A stretch of DNA of 64,000 nt, taken from positions 62,001 to 126,000 of the forward strand of contig NZ_QXJM01000037.1 in assembly GCF_003570905.1 (NCBI RefSeq), given 5' to 3'. Under the pieces are notes generated by a model. The model did not search any database. It was not told the DNA's origin and saw only the letters and a list, made by a program, of their open reading frames with translations. This document shows positions 29,360 to 38,648 of this stretch, in pieces (position 1 is the stretch's first letter; every line of letters begins with the position of its first letter). Both the position numbers and the translations under genes were made by a program. This DNA is from Cohnella faecalis. Lineage in GTDB: Bacteria > Bacillota > Bacilli > Paenibacillales > Paenibacillaceae.

Positions 29360-29716
29360 ATGGCTAAATTCCGCGTGGGACGGGTCGGGGAACAGATCAA
29401 AAAAGAAATAAGCAGCATTATCCAAACCGAGCTGAAAGATCCGCGTATCGGATTTATTACCGTCACCGGAGTGGATGTAACGAACGATTTGTCGCTTGCC
29501 CGCGTCTATCTCAGCATTCTCGGCAACGACGAACAGAAGGAAGAAACGCTCAAAGCAATCGGCCGCGCGAACGGCTTCCTGCGGTCGGAGCTCGGACGAC
29601 GCGTCCGGCTCCGGCATACGCCGGTCATGGAATTCCGCTTCGACAGCTCTATCGAATATGGCAGCCATATCGAAGCTCTGCTGGCGCAAATTAACAAAGA
29701 ATCGCGGGAACATTGA
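29360..29716 (+). CDS. rbfA: Ribosome-binding factor A
   Basis: Small-subunit maturation factor that acts near helix 1 of 16S rRNA. The 118 residues show FRVGRVGEQIKKEISSIIQ, DPRIGFITVTGVDVTNDLS and the KH-type core ending in LRHTPVMEFRFDSSIEYG. It begins 35 nt after infB in the usual order. Confidence 0.96.
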   Translation: MAKFRVGRVGEQIKKEISSIIQTELKDPRIGFITVTGVDVTNDLSLARVYLSILGNDEQKEETLKAIGRANGFLRSELGRRVRLRHTPVMEFRFDSSIEYGSHIEALLAQINKESREH

Positions 29717-29762
29717 TTGTCTCCCGGAATAGCTCTTATATCCGGGGGAGGATGAATAAGCG

Positions 29763-30677
29763 ATGTGGAATCAATCGCTGCAAGATACGGTCTCGTATAT
29801 TCGAGAACGCGACGATTTTCTAGTCGTTTCCCACGTGCAGCCCGACGGCGACGCTATTAGCTCGACAGTCGCCGTCGGTTGGCTGCTCGACAAGCTTGGC
29901 AAATCATTCGTCATGATCAATGAAGGTCCGGTCCCGTCCCGCCTTCATTTTTTGTGGCGGAGTTCGGATATCGTCACCCTAGCGGAAGGCGTCGAGCCCG
30001 AGACCAAGTACCGCAACGTTATCTGCGTCGACTGCGCCGATTATTCGCGCGTCGGCAAGACGACAGCATGGTTCGCGGACGACGCGGAGCTGCTTAACAT
30101 CGATCATCATCCTACGAATGACGGCTTTGGTCTCGTTAATCTTCTTAAGTTCGATGCTGCCGCGACTGCGGAAATTTTGTACGAGCTCATCGGTCATTTC
30201 GGAATCTCTCTCGACGAAGACGTCGCAAATGCTATTTATACCGGCATTTTGACGGACACGGGAGGATTTCGATATTCCAATACGAGTCCTTTTGTAATGG
30301 CGATTGCATCAAGGCTGCTCGAAGCGGGTGCCAAAGGGCAAGAGCTGGCCGAGAATTTGTTGGAGCGCATGTCGCTCGGACAGATGCTCATGATTCAGAG
30401 GGGCTTAGCCCGACTCTCTTTTTCGGAGGACAAGCGGATCGGTTGGCTGTGGGTCACGAATGAGGACTTGGAGGAGACTGGCGCTTCCAATGAAGATCTG
30501 GAAGGGCTCGTCAACTATCCGCGAAACATCGAAGGGGTAGAAGTCGGCATTTTGTTCAAGGAAAACGGCACGAAATCGGTGAAAGTCAGTCTTCGTTCCG
30601 CCGGAACCGTGAACGTGGCGGCGCTCGCTCAGCAGTTCGGAGGCGGGGGCACGTTCGCGCTGCAGGCTGCAGGCTGA
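29763..30677 (+). CDS. nrnA: NrnA-type DHH/DHHA1 nanoRNase / pAp phosphatase, frameshifted near the C-terminus
   Basis: Bifunctional oligoribonuclease and pAp phosphatase of the DHH family. The DHH domain is intact: PDGDAISS near residue 30, VDCAD, and D114-H115-H116 in NIDHHPTN. The DHHA1 domain should end with GGGGHxxAAG. Here the frame goes GGGG then TFALQAAG and stops at 30677. Reading past 30650 in the frame shifted by one base restores GGGGHVRAAG plus a normal tail ending at 30745. A one-base loss in the G5 run at 30645-30649 explains this. A CTCCCGGA/TCCGGG hairpin at 29721-29746 lies against the ribosome site. Function may be reduced unless the shift is corrected or is a sequencing error. 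Confidence 0.88.
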   Translation: MWNQSLQDTVSYIRERDDFLVVSHVQPDGDAISSTVAVGWLLDKLGKSFVMINEGPVPSRLHFLWRSSDIVTLAEGVEPETKYRNVICVDCADYSRVGKTTAWFADDAELLNIDHHPTNDGFGLVNLLKFDAAATAEILYELIGHFGISLDEDVANAIYTGILTDTGGFRYSNTSPFVMAIASRLLEAGAKGQELAENLLERMSLGQMLMIQRGLARLSFSEDKRIGWLWVTNEDLEETGASNEDLEGLVNYPRNIEGVEVGILFKENGTKSVKVSLRSAGTVNVAALAQQFGGGGTFALQAAG

Positions 30678-30745
30678 CGGAACCGTTGCCGGCCGTTATC
30701 GAACAAGTCGTTGAAGCCGTTCGGAAAGCGTTGGATGCCGGATGA
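30650..30745 (+). pseudogene. Detached C-terminal tail of nrnA (shifted frame)
   Basis: From CAC at 30650 the sequence reads HVRAAGCRLTEPLPAVIEQV and on to DAG, then TGA at 30743-30745, the expected end of an NrnA protein. It would overlap the truB ATG (30742) as ATGA, the normal coupled arrangement. This is strong evidence that the ancestral nrnA ended here and that the shorter stop at 30677 is secondary. Confidence 0.8.
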
Positions 30746-31683
30746 GGAAGAGACTGCCTGCCAATAGCGATGGCGTTCTCGGCGTATTGAAGCCGAAAGG
30801 CTGGACCTCTCACGATATCGTAGCGAAGGTGCGGGGCTTGACCGGCATTCGCCGGATCGGCCATACCGGAACGCTGGATCCGGCGGTAACCGGAGTGCTG
30901 CCGCTATGCATCGGCAGGGCGACCCGGTTCGTCGAGTATTTGCAAGAAATGCCGAAGACCTATGAGGCTCGACTTCGTTTCGGGCTATCGACGGATACGG
31001 AAGATTTAAGCGGCATCGTGATGGAGGAACGGGATGCTTCGCATTTGACGGAAGTGCAAATGCGAAGCGCCGTTCTTTCGTTTATCGGAGACATCGAGCA
31101 GGTTCCTCCGATGGTGTCGGCGGTCAAGGTGGACGGCAAGCGGCTGTACGAGCTTGCCAGGCAGGGCGTAACGGTGGAACGGAAAGCGCGTCCCGTCACG
31201 ATTCACGATTTGGAAGTGCTTGAAGTAACCGCAGGGGTTGCGCATCCCGAAATCCGCTTCTCCGTTCGTTGTTCCAAAGGGACGTATATCCGAACGCTTT
31301 GCGTAGATATCGGAGCCAGCCTCGGCGTTCCCGCCGTTATGGCGGAGCTTGTACGCACCGAAAGCGCCAGCCTTCGCGAGAGCGATTGCGTGACGCTGGA
31401 GCAAATTGCGGATTTGATGGAGCTTGGAACGTTGGAGAACAGGCTGCTGCGCGCGGATCGGCTTCTCGTCCATTTGCCTCATACGACGGCCGCATCTCCG
31501 GAATCGGAATACGCTCTTCAAGGAAAGGCGCTGCAGGCGATTCGGCTGCGCCCGGTTCCTGATTCCGAAGGGATATGGCGGGTATACCGCTCGGACGGCA
31601 CATTTATCGGATTGTTCGATTATAACCGCGAAACCGGCGCGCTGCGCCCGGTTAAAGTGTTCCATCCCCAGGACGGGGAGTAG
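30742..31683 (+). CDS. truB: tRNA pseudouridine-55 synthase TruB
   Basis: Makes pseudouridine 55 in the T-loop of tRNAs. The 313 residues contain VLGVLKPKGWTSHDIVAKV, then the catalytic Asp in GHTGTLDPAVTGVLPLCIGR, plus RCSKGTYIRTLCVDIG and a C-terminal PUA-like domain. It starts in the remains of the nrnA stop (ATGA). Confidence 0.96.
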   Translation: MRKRLPANSDGVLGVLKPKGWTSHDIVAKVRGLTGIRRIGHTGTLDPAVTGVLPLCIGRATRFVEYLQEMPKTYEARLRFGLSTDTEDLSGIVMEERDASHLTEVQMRSAVLSFIGDIEQVPPMVSAVKVDGKRLYELARQGVTVERKARPVTIHDLEVLEVTAGVAHPEIRFSVRCSKGTYIRTLCVDIGASLGVPAVMAELVRTESASLRESDCVTLEQIADLMELGTLENRLLRADRLLVHLPHTTAASPESEYALQGKALQAIRLRPVPDSEGIWRVYRSDGTFIGLFDYNRETGALRPVKVFHPQDGE

Positions 31684-31721
31684 AAGACGATTGACGCGCC
31701 GAAGGTGCGGGAGGGCATCAG

Positions 31722-32717
31722 GTGGAACGATATGAATTAACAGCTGCAAGTATCGGTCGGATCGAAGGCTCTGCAACGTTGCCGGCGACAGACGACGGCC
31801 TCTGCTTGGCTATCGGTTTTTTTGACGGCGTCCATATCGGCCATGCCGAAGTCATTCGGCAAGCCGTTTCCATCGCCGAGGAGCGCGGCTTGTCTCCTGC
31901 GGTCATGACCTTCGATCCGCATCCGCGGGCGGTCCTCGGACAAGACCCGCAGTTTGGCACCGTACTGACTCCATTGGACGACAAGCTTTCTTTGCTTGCC
32001 GAGCTGGGCGTCAAGGCTGCGTACGTCATCCGGTTCGACCGCGATTTCGCGGAAATATCGGCGGAACGGTTCGTAAGGGAGCTTCTGCTGCCTCTCGGGG
32101 TCCGCACAGCCGTCGTCGGGTTCGATTTCGGCTTCGGCCATCGCGGGGAAGGGAAGGCCGAATCGCTTAGCGCATTCAGCGGCGGGGCGATCTCCGTTCA
32201 AGTCGTCGAAGCTGTGTTTCTGGATGGCTGCAAGGTCAGCAGCACCCGTATTCGCGAGCGCCTTGCCGAAGGCGATGCATCAGTCGCGAGCCAACTGCTC
32301 GGACGTCCGTACGTCATTCGAGGCGAAGTTATCCACGGCGATAAGCGCGGACGGCAGCTCGGCTTCCCGACCGCCAACGTTAAGGCGTTTCAGCCGTACG
32401 TCATTCCGCGCAACGGGGTATATGCCGTATCGGTAGATATTTTTTCCGCTTCCGGTCGAATTGAAAGCAGTCATCATGCGGTGCTTAACGTCGGCATACG
32501 GCCTACTTTCGACGCTCCGGGCGGAGAAGTGAAGCTCGAAGCGCATTTGTTCGATTTCGAAGGCGATTTGTACGGACGGGAGCTGGCTTTGTCCGTTCAT
32601 ACGTTTTTGCGTCCGGAGATGAAGTTTGACGGGATCGAAGCTCTCGTCGCGCAAATTCGGACGGATGCGGAACAAGCGAAGCAGCTTCTGTCGAAGATGA
32701 CAGCGAACGATTCTTAA
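31722..32717 (+). CDS. ribF: Bifunctional riboflavin kinase / FAD synthetase
   Basis: Turns riboflavin into FMN and FMN into FAD. The N-terminal FAD synthetase nucleotidyltransferase domain has AIGFFDGVHIGHAEVI and VKAAYVIRFDRDFA; the C-terminal flavokinase domain has LGRPYVIRGEVIHGDKRGR followed by LGFPTAN. It is 331 residues from GTG 31722, 7 nt after GGGAGGG. It follows truB as in Bacilli. Confidence 0.95.
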   Translation: MERYELTAASIGRIEGSATLPATDDGLCLAIGFFDGVHIGHAEVIRQAVSIAEERGLSPAVMTFDPHPRAVLGQDPQFGTVLTPLDDKLSLLAELGVKAAYVIRFDRDFAEISAERFVRELLLPLGVRTAVVGFDFGFGHRGEGKAESLSAFSGGAISVQVVEAVFLDGCKVSSTRIRERLAEGDASVASQLLGRPYVIRGEVIHGDKRGRQLGFPTANVKAFQPYVIPRNGVYAVSVDIFSASGRIESSHHAVLNVGIRPTFDAPGGEVKLEAHLFDFEGDLYGRELALSVHTFLRPEMKFDGIEALVAQIRTDAEQAKQLLSKMTANDS

Positions 32718-32734
32718 TTTTTAAGAAACACAGA

Positions 32735-32764
32735 TTGTAACGGCGATGTCCCGTATGTTATAAT
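32735..32764 (+). promoter_or_regulatory. Sigma-A promoter for rpsO
   Basis: TTGTAA (32735-32740), 18-nt spacer, TATAAT (32759-32764). Just upstream, TTCTTAA/TTAAGAA (32711-32727) forms an AT-rich palindrome after the ribF stop. Confidence 0.65.
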
Positions 32765-32877
32765 AACGAGGTTGCGCGGAACGAAACAGCGCACTTTAAC
32801 CTTGGCTTGGCTGCTCGATCTCACCGTCGGCTGCGAGGCTAATGGAATTTTCCAATCGTTTGAAGGAGGTGAATAGG
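32765..32877 (+). promoter_or_regulatory. rpsO 5' leader, possible S15 autoregulatory RNA
   Basis: The 113-nt leader contains GGTTGCGC pairing with GCGC...AACC (32771-32802) and further GC-rich segments before GAAGGAGGT. S15 leaders are known in several Firmicutes, but they vary in sequence and I cannot match this one to a named class. The call rests on structure and position only. Confidence 0.4.
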
Positions 32878-33147
32878 ATGGCATTGACTCAAGAGCGTAA
32901 GCAAGAACTGATCGAAACGCACAAAACGCACGCTTCGGACACGGGTTCCCCGGAAGTCCAAGTCGCTATCCTGACGGAAAACATCAACAACTTGACGACT
33001 CACTTTAAGTCGCACAAGAAGGACCACCACTCCCGTCGTGGTCTGCTGAAGATGGTTGGTCAACGTCGGAAGCTGCTCGCGTATTTGAAAAACAAAGACG
33101 TTAGACGTTACAGCGCCCTGATCGAAAAACTCGGCTTGCGCCGCTAA
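32878..33147 (+). CDS. rpsO: 30S ribosomal protein S15
   Basis: Primary 16S rRNA-binding protein of the central domain. It is 89 residues from ATG 32878, which has GAAGGAGGT 7 nt upstream; the upstream in-frame ATG at 32842 lies in the leader. Signature: [20 protein letters not shown] and [20 protein letters not shown]. Followed by a terminator, then pnp. Confidence 0.97.
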   Translation: MALTQERKQELIETHKTHASDTGSPEVQVAILTENINNLTTHFKSHKKDHHSRRGLLKMVGQRRKLLAYLKNKDVRRYSALIEKLGLRR

Positions 33148-33161
33148 TTTTGGTCACGCGA

Positions 33162-33216
33162 AAGCAACCTGGCCGCCTGAAGGATTGCGATCCTTCCGGT
33201 ACCGGGTTGCTTTTTT
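33162..33216 (+). terminator. Intrinsic terminator after rpsO
   Basis: AAGCAACC at 33162 pairs with GGTTGC at 33205-33210, with a nested perfect GAAGGAT-TGCG-ATCCTTC hairpin (33179-33196), followed by six T. The branched form is larger than a usual terminator. Confidence 0.75.
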
Positions 33217-33323
33217 CCCATGTTGGGCGGATATGGCCTTTGAATGCCTAAGGCGTACGAAGGAAGGAAATAATGGAAAGCGTGTCGAATGTACATATGA
33301 CAGAAGAATAGGAGGGAATGACA

Positions 33324-35441
33324 GTGGAACATCGCGTGGATATGTTGCTTGGCGGTCGTCCGTTCGCGCTTGAAACGGGCAAGCTGGCTAAGCAAGCGAA
33401 TGGAGCGGTCGTCGTTCGTTACGGCGAGACGGTCGTGTTGTGTACCGTTACGGCTTCCCCGGGACCGAAGGATCTCGATTTCTTCCCGCTTACGGTGAAC
33501 TATGAAGAGAAAATGTACGCAGTCGGCAAAATTCCCGGAGGCTTCATCAAGCGGGAAGGACGTCCAAGCGAAAAGGCGATTTTGTCCAGTCGTCTGACGG
33601 ACCGTCCGATTCGTCCTCTATTCCCGGAAGGGTTCCGGAACGACGTTCAAATCGTTAACATCGTAATGAGCGTGGATCAGGATTGCTCGCCGCAAATCGC
33701 GGCCATGATCGGAACGTCGGCGGCGCTGTCGATCTCGAACGTCCCGTTCAACGGACCGATCGGCGGAGTCATCGTCGGACGCATCGATGGCCAATTCATC
33801 GTTAACCCGACGGTCGAGCAGGAAGAGAAGAGCGATCTGTACGTCGTAGTGGCGGGTACCCGCGACGCGATCATGATGGTCGAGGCCGAAGCGAACGAAG
33901 TGCCGGAAGCCGACATGCTCGAAGCGATCATGTTCGGTCACGATGAGATCAAGAAGATCGTTGATACGATCGACAGCCTCGTAGCGGTTGCCGGCACGCC
34001 GAAGATGGAAGTTAAGCTGCACGCGGTCGACGCTTCGGTCGAAGCCGACGTTAACGCGTACGCCAAGAGCCGCCTCGTCGAAGCTGTTCGCATCCAGGAG
34101 AAGCATGCCCGTCAAGAGGCGATCGACGCCATCAACGACGAAGCGGTTCAGCATTTCTCGGATTTCTACGCAGAGACGCCCGAGAAGCTCAAGGACGTCA
34201 AGGAAGTATTGTACGACATCGTCAAAAACGAAGTGCGCCGCCTGATCACGCACGACAAAGTGCGTCCGGATGGACGGGGCCTCAGCGAAATCCGTCCGAT
34301 TTCGAGCGAAGTCAGCCTGCTGCCTCGCACGCACGGCTCCGGCTTGTTCACTCGCGGACAAACCCAGGCGCTCAGCATTTGTACGCTCGGAGCGCTCGGC
34401 GACGTGCAAATTCTCGACGGCATCGGCCTCGAGGAATCGAAGCGTTTCATGCACCATTACAACTTCCCGCCGTTCTCCGTCGGCGAAGCCCGTCCGCTCC
34501 GCGCTCCGGGCCGCCGCGAAATCGGTCACGGGGCATTGGGCGAACGCGCGCTTCTGAAGGTTATCCCATCGGAAGAAGAGTTCCCGTACGCAATCCGTCT
34601 CGTATCCGAGGTATTGGAATCGAACGGCTCGACTTCCCAAGCGAGCATTTGCGCCAGCGTACTGGCGATGATGGACGCGGGCGTTCCTATCAAAGCGCCG
34701 GTAGCGGGCGTAGCGATGGGACTTATCAAGGATGGAGAGCATGTGTCGATTTTGACGGACATTCAAGGGATGGAAGATCATCTCGGCGATATGGACTTCA
34801 AAGTGGCGGGAACGGCCGCAGGCGTAACCGCGATTCAGATGGACATCAAGATCGACGGAATCGACCGCGCTATTTTGGCGGAATCGCTGGAGCAGGCTAG
34901 AGAAGGCCGCTTGCACATCTTGGGCAAAATGCTCGAAACGATGCAAGAGCCGCGCAAGTCGCTCAGCCCTTACGCGCCGAAGATCATTACGATGAAGATC
35001 AATCCGGACAAAATCCGCGACGTCATCGGCTCCGGCGGTAAAATCATCAACAAAATCATCGAGGAAACCGGCGTCAAAATCGACATCGAGCAAGACGGCT
35101 CGGTCTATATCGCTTCGACGGACGAAGCGGCGAACCAACGCGCGAAGGCGATTATCGAAGGCATCGTGAAGGAAGTCGTCGTCGGCGAGGTTTACACCGG
35201 CACAGTCAAGCGCATCGAGAAATTCGGCTGCTTCGTCGAAATTTTGCCGAACAAGGACGGTCTGGTTCACATTTCTCACGTCGCGCACGAGAGAATTGCC
35301 AAGGTCGAAGACGTTCTCAATATCGGCGACGTCATCGAGGTTAAAGTAACCGAGATCGACAACATGGGACGGATCAACCTTTCCCGCAAAGCGCTTCTGA
35401 AGAAGGATTCCGAGCAGGTTCCGGCTCAACCGGCGCAATAA
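33324..35441 (+). CDS. pnp: Polynucleotide phosphorylase
   Basis: 3'-5' phosphorolytic exoribonuclease of RNA decay. Two RNase PH domains (about 10-140 and 320-545), the KH domain ([20 protein letters not shown]) and a C-terminal S1 domain ([20 protein letters not shown]) are all present in about 705 residues. GTG 33324 gives 7 nt spacing to GGAGGG; the in-frame ATG at 33318 lies almost on it, so GTG is preferred. Confidence 0.96.
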   Translation: MEHRVDMLLGGRPFALETGKLAKQANGAVVVRYGETVVLCTVTASPGPKDLDFFPLTVNYEEKMYAVGKIPGGFIKREGRPSEKAILSSRLTDRPIRPLFPEGFRNDVQIVNIVMSVDQDCSPQIAAMIGTSAALSISNVPFNGPIGGVIVGRIDGQFIVNPTVEQEEKSDLYVVVAGTRDAIMMVEAEANEVPEADMLEAIMFGHDEIKKIVDTIDSLVAVAGTPKMEVKLHAVDASVEADVNAYAKSRLVEAVRIQEKHARQEAIDAINDEAVQHFSDFYAETPEKLKDVKEVLYDIVKNEVRRLITHDKVRPDGRGLSEIRPISSEVSLLPRTHGSGLFTRGQTQALSICTLGALGDVQILDGIGLEESKRFMHHYNFPPFSVGEARPLRAPGRREIGHGALGERALLKVIPSEEEFPYAIRLVSEVLESNGSTSQASICASVLAMMDAGVPIKAPVAGVAMGLIKDGEHVSILTDIQGMEDHLGDMDFKVAGTAAGVTAIQMDIKIDGIDRAILAESLEQAREGRLHILGKMLETMQEPRKSLSPYAPKIITMKINPDKIRDVIGSGGKIINKIIEETGVKIDIEQDGSVYIASTDEAANQRAKAIIEGIVKEVVVGEVYTGTVKRIEKFGCFVEILPNKDGLVHISHVAHERIAKVEDVLNIGDVIEVKVTEIDNMGRINLSRKALLKKDSEQVPAQPAQ

Positions 35442-35470
35442 AATAAACCGAACCGAATATCCCGATTACA

Positions 35471-35505
35471 AAAGAGACTCGATCGTGCAAGTCTCTTTTT
35501 GTTTT
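35471..35505 (+). terminator. Intrinsic terminator after pnp
   Basis: Stem AAAGAGACT/AGTCTCTTT (35471-35499) around a 10-nt loop, followed by a T-rich TTGTTTT tail. Confidence 0.8.
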
Positions 35506-35613
35506 GCCCGCAAAAGGCTGCCCGAAGGACTTGTACATAAACGGACGCCATTACGCATAGGATGATGCAGAGTGCGAGGCGGACGATTGCCGGAAAGCGG
35601 GTGAATACGGCGG

Positions 35614-36594
35614 ATGATTCGAAAGTCGCCTGCTCGAATCGCGGCGATGCTAATAGCTTTGTGGGCAGTGTGGATGGCCGGAACGTACGGGCCGCTCGCT
35701 CCCTTTGTAGAGGCGGTCAAGCTCCGTTCGTCCGAGACGGCCGCCGTGTCGGAAGAGTTAAAGGGCGTCGGCCTGAAAGAGTGGATCGAAGCCGAAGCGG
35801 CTAAGCGAAAGATCGAGCCTGCCGATGCGGTTATCGACCGGGTATGGAAAGCGATACCCGGCTACAACGGCCGCGAGGTGGACGTCCATGCAACCTATTC
35901 GAGGGCGAAAGCGCTTGGCGTTTTGCCCGGCAGCGCCGATTTTCCTTGGGTTTATCGGGAATTAACGGCGAAGGTGCGGCTGGACGATTTGCCGTACATG
36001 CCGATTTACCGCGGCAATCCGGCCAAACCGGCTGTCGGATTAATGATCAATGTCGCTTGGGGAGACGAATATTTGGCGCGAATGCTTAAGACATTGGACA
36101 AGGAAAAAGTGAAGGCGACTTTTTTCTTCGATGGAACGTGGCTGGCGAAGCATAAGGAGCTGGCAGCCGAAATGATGGCTAAAGGACACGAGCTGTCCAA
36201 CCATGCCTATACTCACCCGGATATGAGCAAGCTGTCGCTGCAGCGCCAGAAAGAAGAAATCGGCAAAACAGAAGCTTTGCTGAAGGAGCTCGGAGCCGGG
36301 AACAAATGGTTCGCGCCTCCTTCCGGCGACTACGATGCAAGGACGGTGCGAGCGGCTTCGGAATTCGGCTTGCGGACGGTGCTGTGGACGATCGATACGA
36401 TCGATTGGAAAAATCCTCCTTCATCCGCCGTTGTTGCCAAAATCGCGGCGCGCGTAGGGCCGGGCAATCTCATCCTCATGCATCCTACGAAAGCGTCCGA
36501 CGGGGCGTTATCCGGGATGATCGAAGCGATCCGGGCAAAAGGGTACGCGCCGGGAACGGTGTCGGAGGCTCTCTCTCCCAGAAGGACATTTTGA
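35614..36594 (+). CDS. YlxY-type polysaccharide deacetylase family protein
   Basis: 326 residues with an N-terminal hydrophobic signal/anchor (about 6-30), a linker, then a NodB/CE4 homology domain from about residue 130. The zinc His pair is present (SNHAYTHPD), as is a PPSGDYD motif. The first catalytic motif reads MINVAWGDEYL instead of the usual TFDDG, so the catalytic Asp pair is replaced. That suggests a weak or altered enzyme, in line with the YlxY subgroup. Its position between pnp and mlpA matches B. subtilis ylxY. The ribosome site is weak. Confidence 0.85.
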   Translation: MIRKSPARIAAMLIALWAVWMAGTYGPLAPFVEAVKLRSSETAAVSEELKGVGLKEWIEAEAAKRKIEPADAVIDRVWKAIPGYNGREVDVHATYSRAKALGVLPGSADFPWVYRELTAKVRLDDLPYMPIYRGNPAKPAVGLMINVAWGDEYLARMLKTLDKEKVKATFFFDGTWLAKHKELAAEMMAKGHELSNHAYTHPDMSKLSLQRQKEEIGKTEALLKELGAGNKWFAPPSGDYDARTVRAASEFGLRTVLWTIDTIDWKNPPSSAVVAKIAARVGPGNLILMHPTKASDGALSGMIEAIRAKGYAPGTVSEALSPRRTF

Positions 36595-36611
36595 AACATT
36601 TTGCAAGGAAT

Positions 36612-36640
36612 TTGTGGGGTTTGTCGGAATTTGATATAGT
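36612..36640 (+). promoter_or_regulatory. Possible promoter for mlpA
   Basis: TTGTGG (36612-36617), 17-nt spacer, TATAGT (36635-36640), 29 nt before the mlpA GTG. The -10 is good; the -35 is weak. Confidence 0.45.
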
Positions 36641-36669
36641 GGTACTATTCATCGTTAGGGGGAAATCGG

Positions 36670-37950
36670 GTGAACAAGTATCAGCTGCGGAACGGCCTTC
36701 GCGTATTGATCGAATCGATTCCGACTTGCCGGTCGGTGTCATTCGGTATTTGGGTGAAAACCGGCTCCCGCAATGAAACACCGGACGACAACGGCGTCTC
36801 CCATTTTGTTGAGCATATGCTGTTCAAAGGGACGAAACGTCACACTGCCAAGGATATTGCGGACAAATTCGACGGTATCGGCGGCAATGTCAACGCATTT
36901 ACATCCAAAGAGTACACTTGCTACTATGCCAAAGTGCTGGATCAGCATCTTCCGATCGCGGTCGATGTGCTGGCCGACATGTTTTTCGAATCCGAGCTGG
37001 CGAGCGCAGAGCTGGCGAAAGAGAAAAACGTCATTCTTGAAGAAATCTCGATGTACGACGATACGCCGGACGATACGGTTCACGACCTTGCGTCGAGGGC
37101 GGCTTACGGCGATCATCCGCTGGCCTACTCCATTCTGGGAACGGCGGAACGGTTGAACAAGATGGGCTCCGATGATTTGCGCGAATATATGAAGAAACGG
37201 TATCGGATCGAAAATACGGTCGTCAGCATCGCCGGCAACGTCGGAGAAGAGGTGCTGGAGCTGTTGGAGCAGCATTTCGGGCAATTCGACGTACGGGGAA
37301 CCGATGTCGAGCTTACGCCGCCAGTCTTCCGTTCGGGATCGTTGTTCCATCAGAAGAAAACCGAGCAAAACCATCTGTGCCTAACGTTCCCGGGATGCTC
37401 GATCCAGGAACCGAACCTGTACGCGATGGTGCTGCTCAACAATACGATAGGCGGCGGCATGAGCTCCCGGCTGTTCCAGGAGATTCGCGAGAAACGCGGC
37501 TTGGCTTACTCCGTCTATTCGTACCACACTTCCTATGCGGACAGCGGATTGTTCACGGTATACGCCGGAACGGCGCCTAAGCAGACGAAGGACGTATACG
37601 AATTGACGATGGAGCTTCTCGACGATATTTCCGCCAAGGGACTAAGCGAAGCGGAATTGTTCAGAGGCAAGGAGCAATTGAAGGGGAATCTTATTCTGAG
37701 TCTCGAAAGCACGAGCAGCCGCATGAATCGGCTTGGCAAGAACGAGCTTATGCTCGGACGCCATTACACGCTAGACGAGATGCTCGAAAGAATCGACCGC
37801 GTCACGCTGGACGATGTGAACGGAATGATGAGAACGATACTGGGCTCCTCGTGCGCCATTGCGCTTGTAGGATCGCAGCAGAAGGTATTGTCGGGAATTG
37901 GGAGGGAGTTCGTTGTATCCAATACAGTTGAAGCGGCTGCCGGGGAATGA
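36670..37950 (+). CDS. mlpA: M16 family zinc protease MlpA (processing peptidase-like)
   Basis: 426 residues with the inverted zinc motif HFVEH in [19 protein letters not shown] and a downstream Glu about 75 residues later in [13 protein letters not shown]. This is an active M16 subunit. A second, inactive M16 half follows with [20 protein letters not shown]. It starts at GTG 36670 after a purine-rich GGGGGAAA. Its 3' end overlaps dut by 38 nt. Confidence 0.94.
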   Translation: MNKYQLRNGLRVLIESIPTCRSVSFGIWVKTGSRNETPDDNGVSHFVEHMLFKGTKRHTAKDIADKFDGIGGNVNAFTSKEYTCYYAKVLDQHLPIAVDVLADMFFESELASAELAKEKNVILEEISMYDDTPDDTVHDLASRAAYGDHPLAYSILGTAERLNKMGSDDLREYMKKRYRIENTVVSIAGNVGEEVLELLEQHFGQFDVRGTDVELTPPVFRSGSLFHQKKTEQNHLCLTFPGCSIQEPNLYAMVLLNNTIGGGMSSRLFQEIREKRGLAYSVYSYHTSYADSGLFTVYAGTAPKQTKDVYELTMELLDDISAKGLSEAELFRGKEQLKGNLILSLESTSSRMNRLGKNELMLGRHYTLDEMLERIDRVTLDDVNGMMRTILGSSCAIALVGSQQKVLSGIGREFVVSNTVEAAAGE

Positions 37951-38356
37951 AGATATAGCGCTGCCGCGCCAAATGTCGGAATGGGCCGCAGGCTTTGACG
38001 TTCAAGCAGCCGTCACCGAGCCGTTCGTGCTCGCTCCGGGCGCGCGCGCGCTAATTCCGACAGGCTTCGCGATGGCGATGCCCCGGGAGCTGGAAGCGCA
38101 AGTCAGGCCTCGCAGCGGACTGGCGTACAAGCACGGCATAACGTGCTTGAACTCGCCGGGAACGATCGACGCCGATTATCGCGGCGAAGTGAAGGTGCTG
38201 CTCGTTAACTTGGGGCAGGAGCCGTTCACGATCGAACGGGGCGAGAGAATCGCTCAGGTTGTGTTCCAGCGCGTGCCGCAAGTGTCGATTTCCGAGGTCG
38301 ACGAGCTGCCGGACACCGTTCGCGGCGCCGGAGGATTCGGACATACGGGCAAATGA
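37913..38356 (+). CDS. dut: Trimeric dUTP diphosphatase (dUTPase)
   Basis: Hydrolyses dUTP to dUMP, keeping uracil out of DNA. It is 147 residues from TTG 37913 behind GGGAGGGAG. The five trimeric-dUTPase motifs are recognisable: [44 protein letters not shown] and [11 protein letters not shown]. It overlaps the end of mlpA in another frame. B. subtilis has ymxH, not dut, at this spot. Confidence 0.92.
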   Translation: MYPIQLKRLPGNEDIALPRQMSEWAAGFDVQAAVTEPFVLAPGARALIPTGFAMAMPRELEAQVRPRSGLAYKHGITCLNSPGTIDADYRGEVKVLLVNLGQEPFTIERGERIAQVVFQRVPQVSISEVDELPDTVRGAGGFGHTGK

Positions 38357-38373
38357 TGAAATAACGAATAGAG

Positions 38374-38424
38374 GAGGCTGTCTCGCAAGTTTGCTTCGGC
38401 GACTTGCGGGGCAGCCTCTTCTTC
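38374..38424 (+). terminator. Strong intrinsic terminator after dut
   Basis: GAGGCTG-tct-CGCAAGT (38374-38390) pairs with ACTTGCG-ggg-CAGCCTC (38402-38418) around a small internal loop, followed by TTCTTC. It is a long two-part stem. Confidence 0.7.
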
Positions 38425-38432
38425 GTTCATCG

Positions 38433-38560
38433 TCGGCGGCGGATAGAGAAATATGCTGTCGACTACCTAACTCCGCGCCAAGCCGCCGAATCGTCCCGGT
38501 GAGAGTCGCACGACTAACTACCCCCCTTTTTTTCAACGAACTGTTTCAAAATGAACGGGT
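38433..38560. other. Unassigned structured non-coding segment upstream of dpaA
   Basis: TCGGCGGC (38433-38440) pairs with GCCGCCGA (38482-38489). AGTCG-CA-CGACT forms another hairpin at about 38504-38515. CCCCCC followed by seven T comes at 38521-38533. The gap between dut and dpaA is 349 bp; this segment sits between the dut terminator and the sigma-K-type promoter. No coding evidence and no riboswitch class that I recognise. Confidence 0.4.
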
Positions 38561-38619
38561 ACTGGCTTTTGAATCAGCCTCTTTTTGGCGCGAGAGCTTT
38601 GGAACGAGTAGGAGGAGCG

Positions 38620-38648
38620 CACCCCCCGGTAGGCGGGTGCATAGTATG
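38620..38648 (+). promoter_or_regulatory. Sigma-K-type promoter for dpaA-dpaB
   Basis: CACC (38620-38623; sigma-K -35 consensus mACm), 16-nt spacer, CATAGTATG (38640-38648; -10 consensus CATAnnnTA, last base differing). spoVF (dpaAB) is a known mother-cell sigma-K target in B. subtilis, so sequence and context agree. Confidence 0.65.

Noticed and set aside
38374..38424. Terminal inverted repeat of an insertion sequence (GAGGCTGTCTC resembles some IS ends)
   Set aside because: The two arms are only 11 nt apart and form a simple hairpin with a T-rich tail; no transposase or target duplication is nearby.
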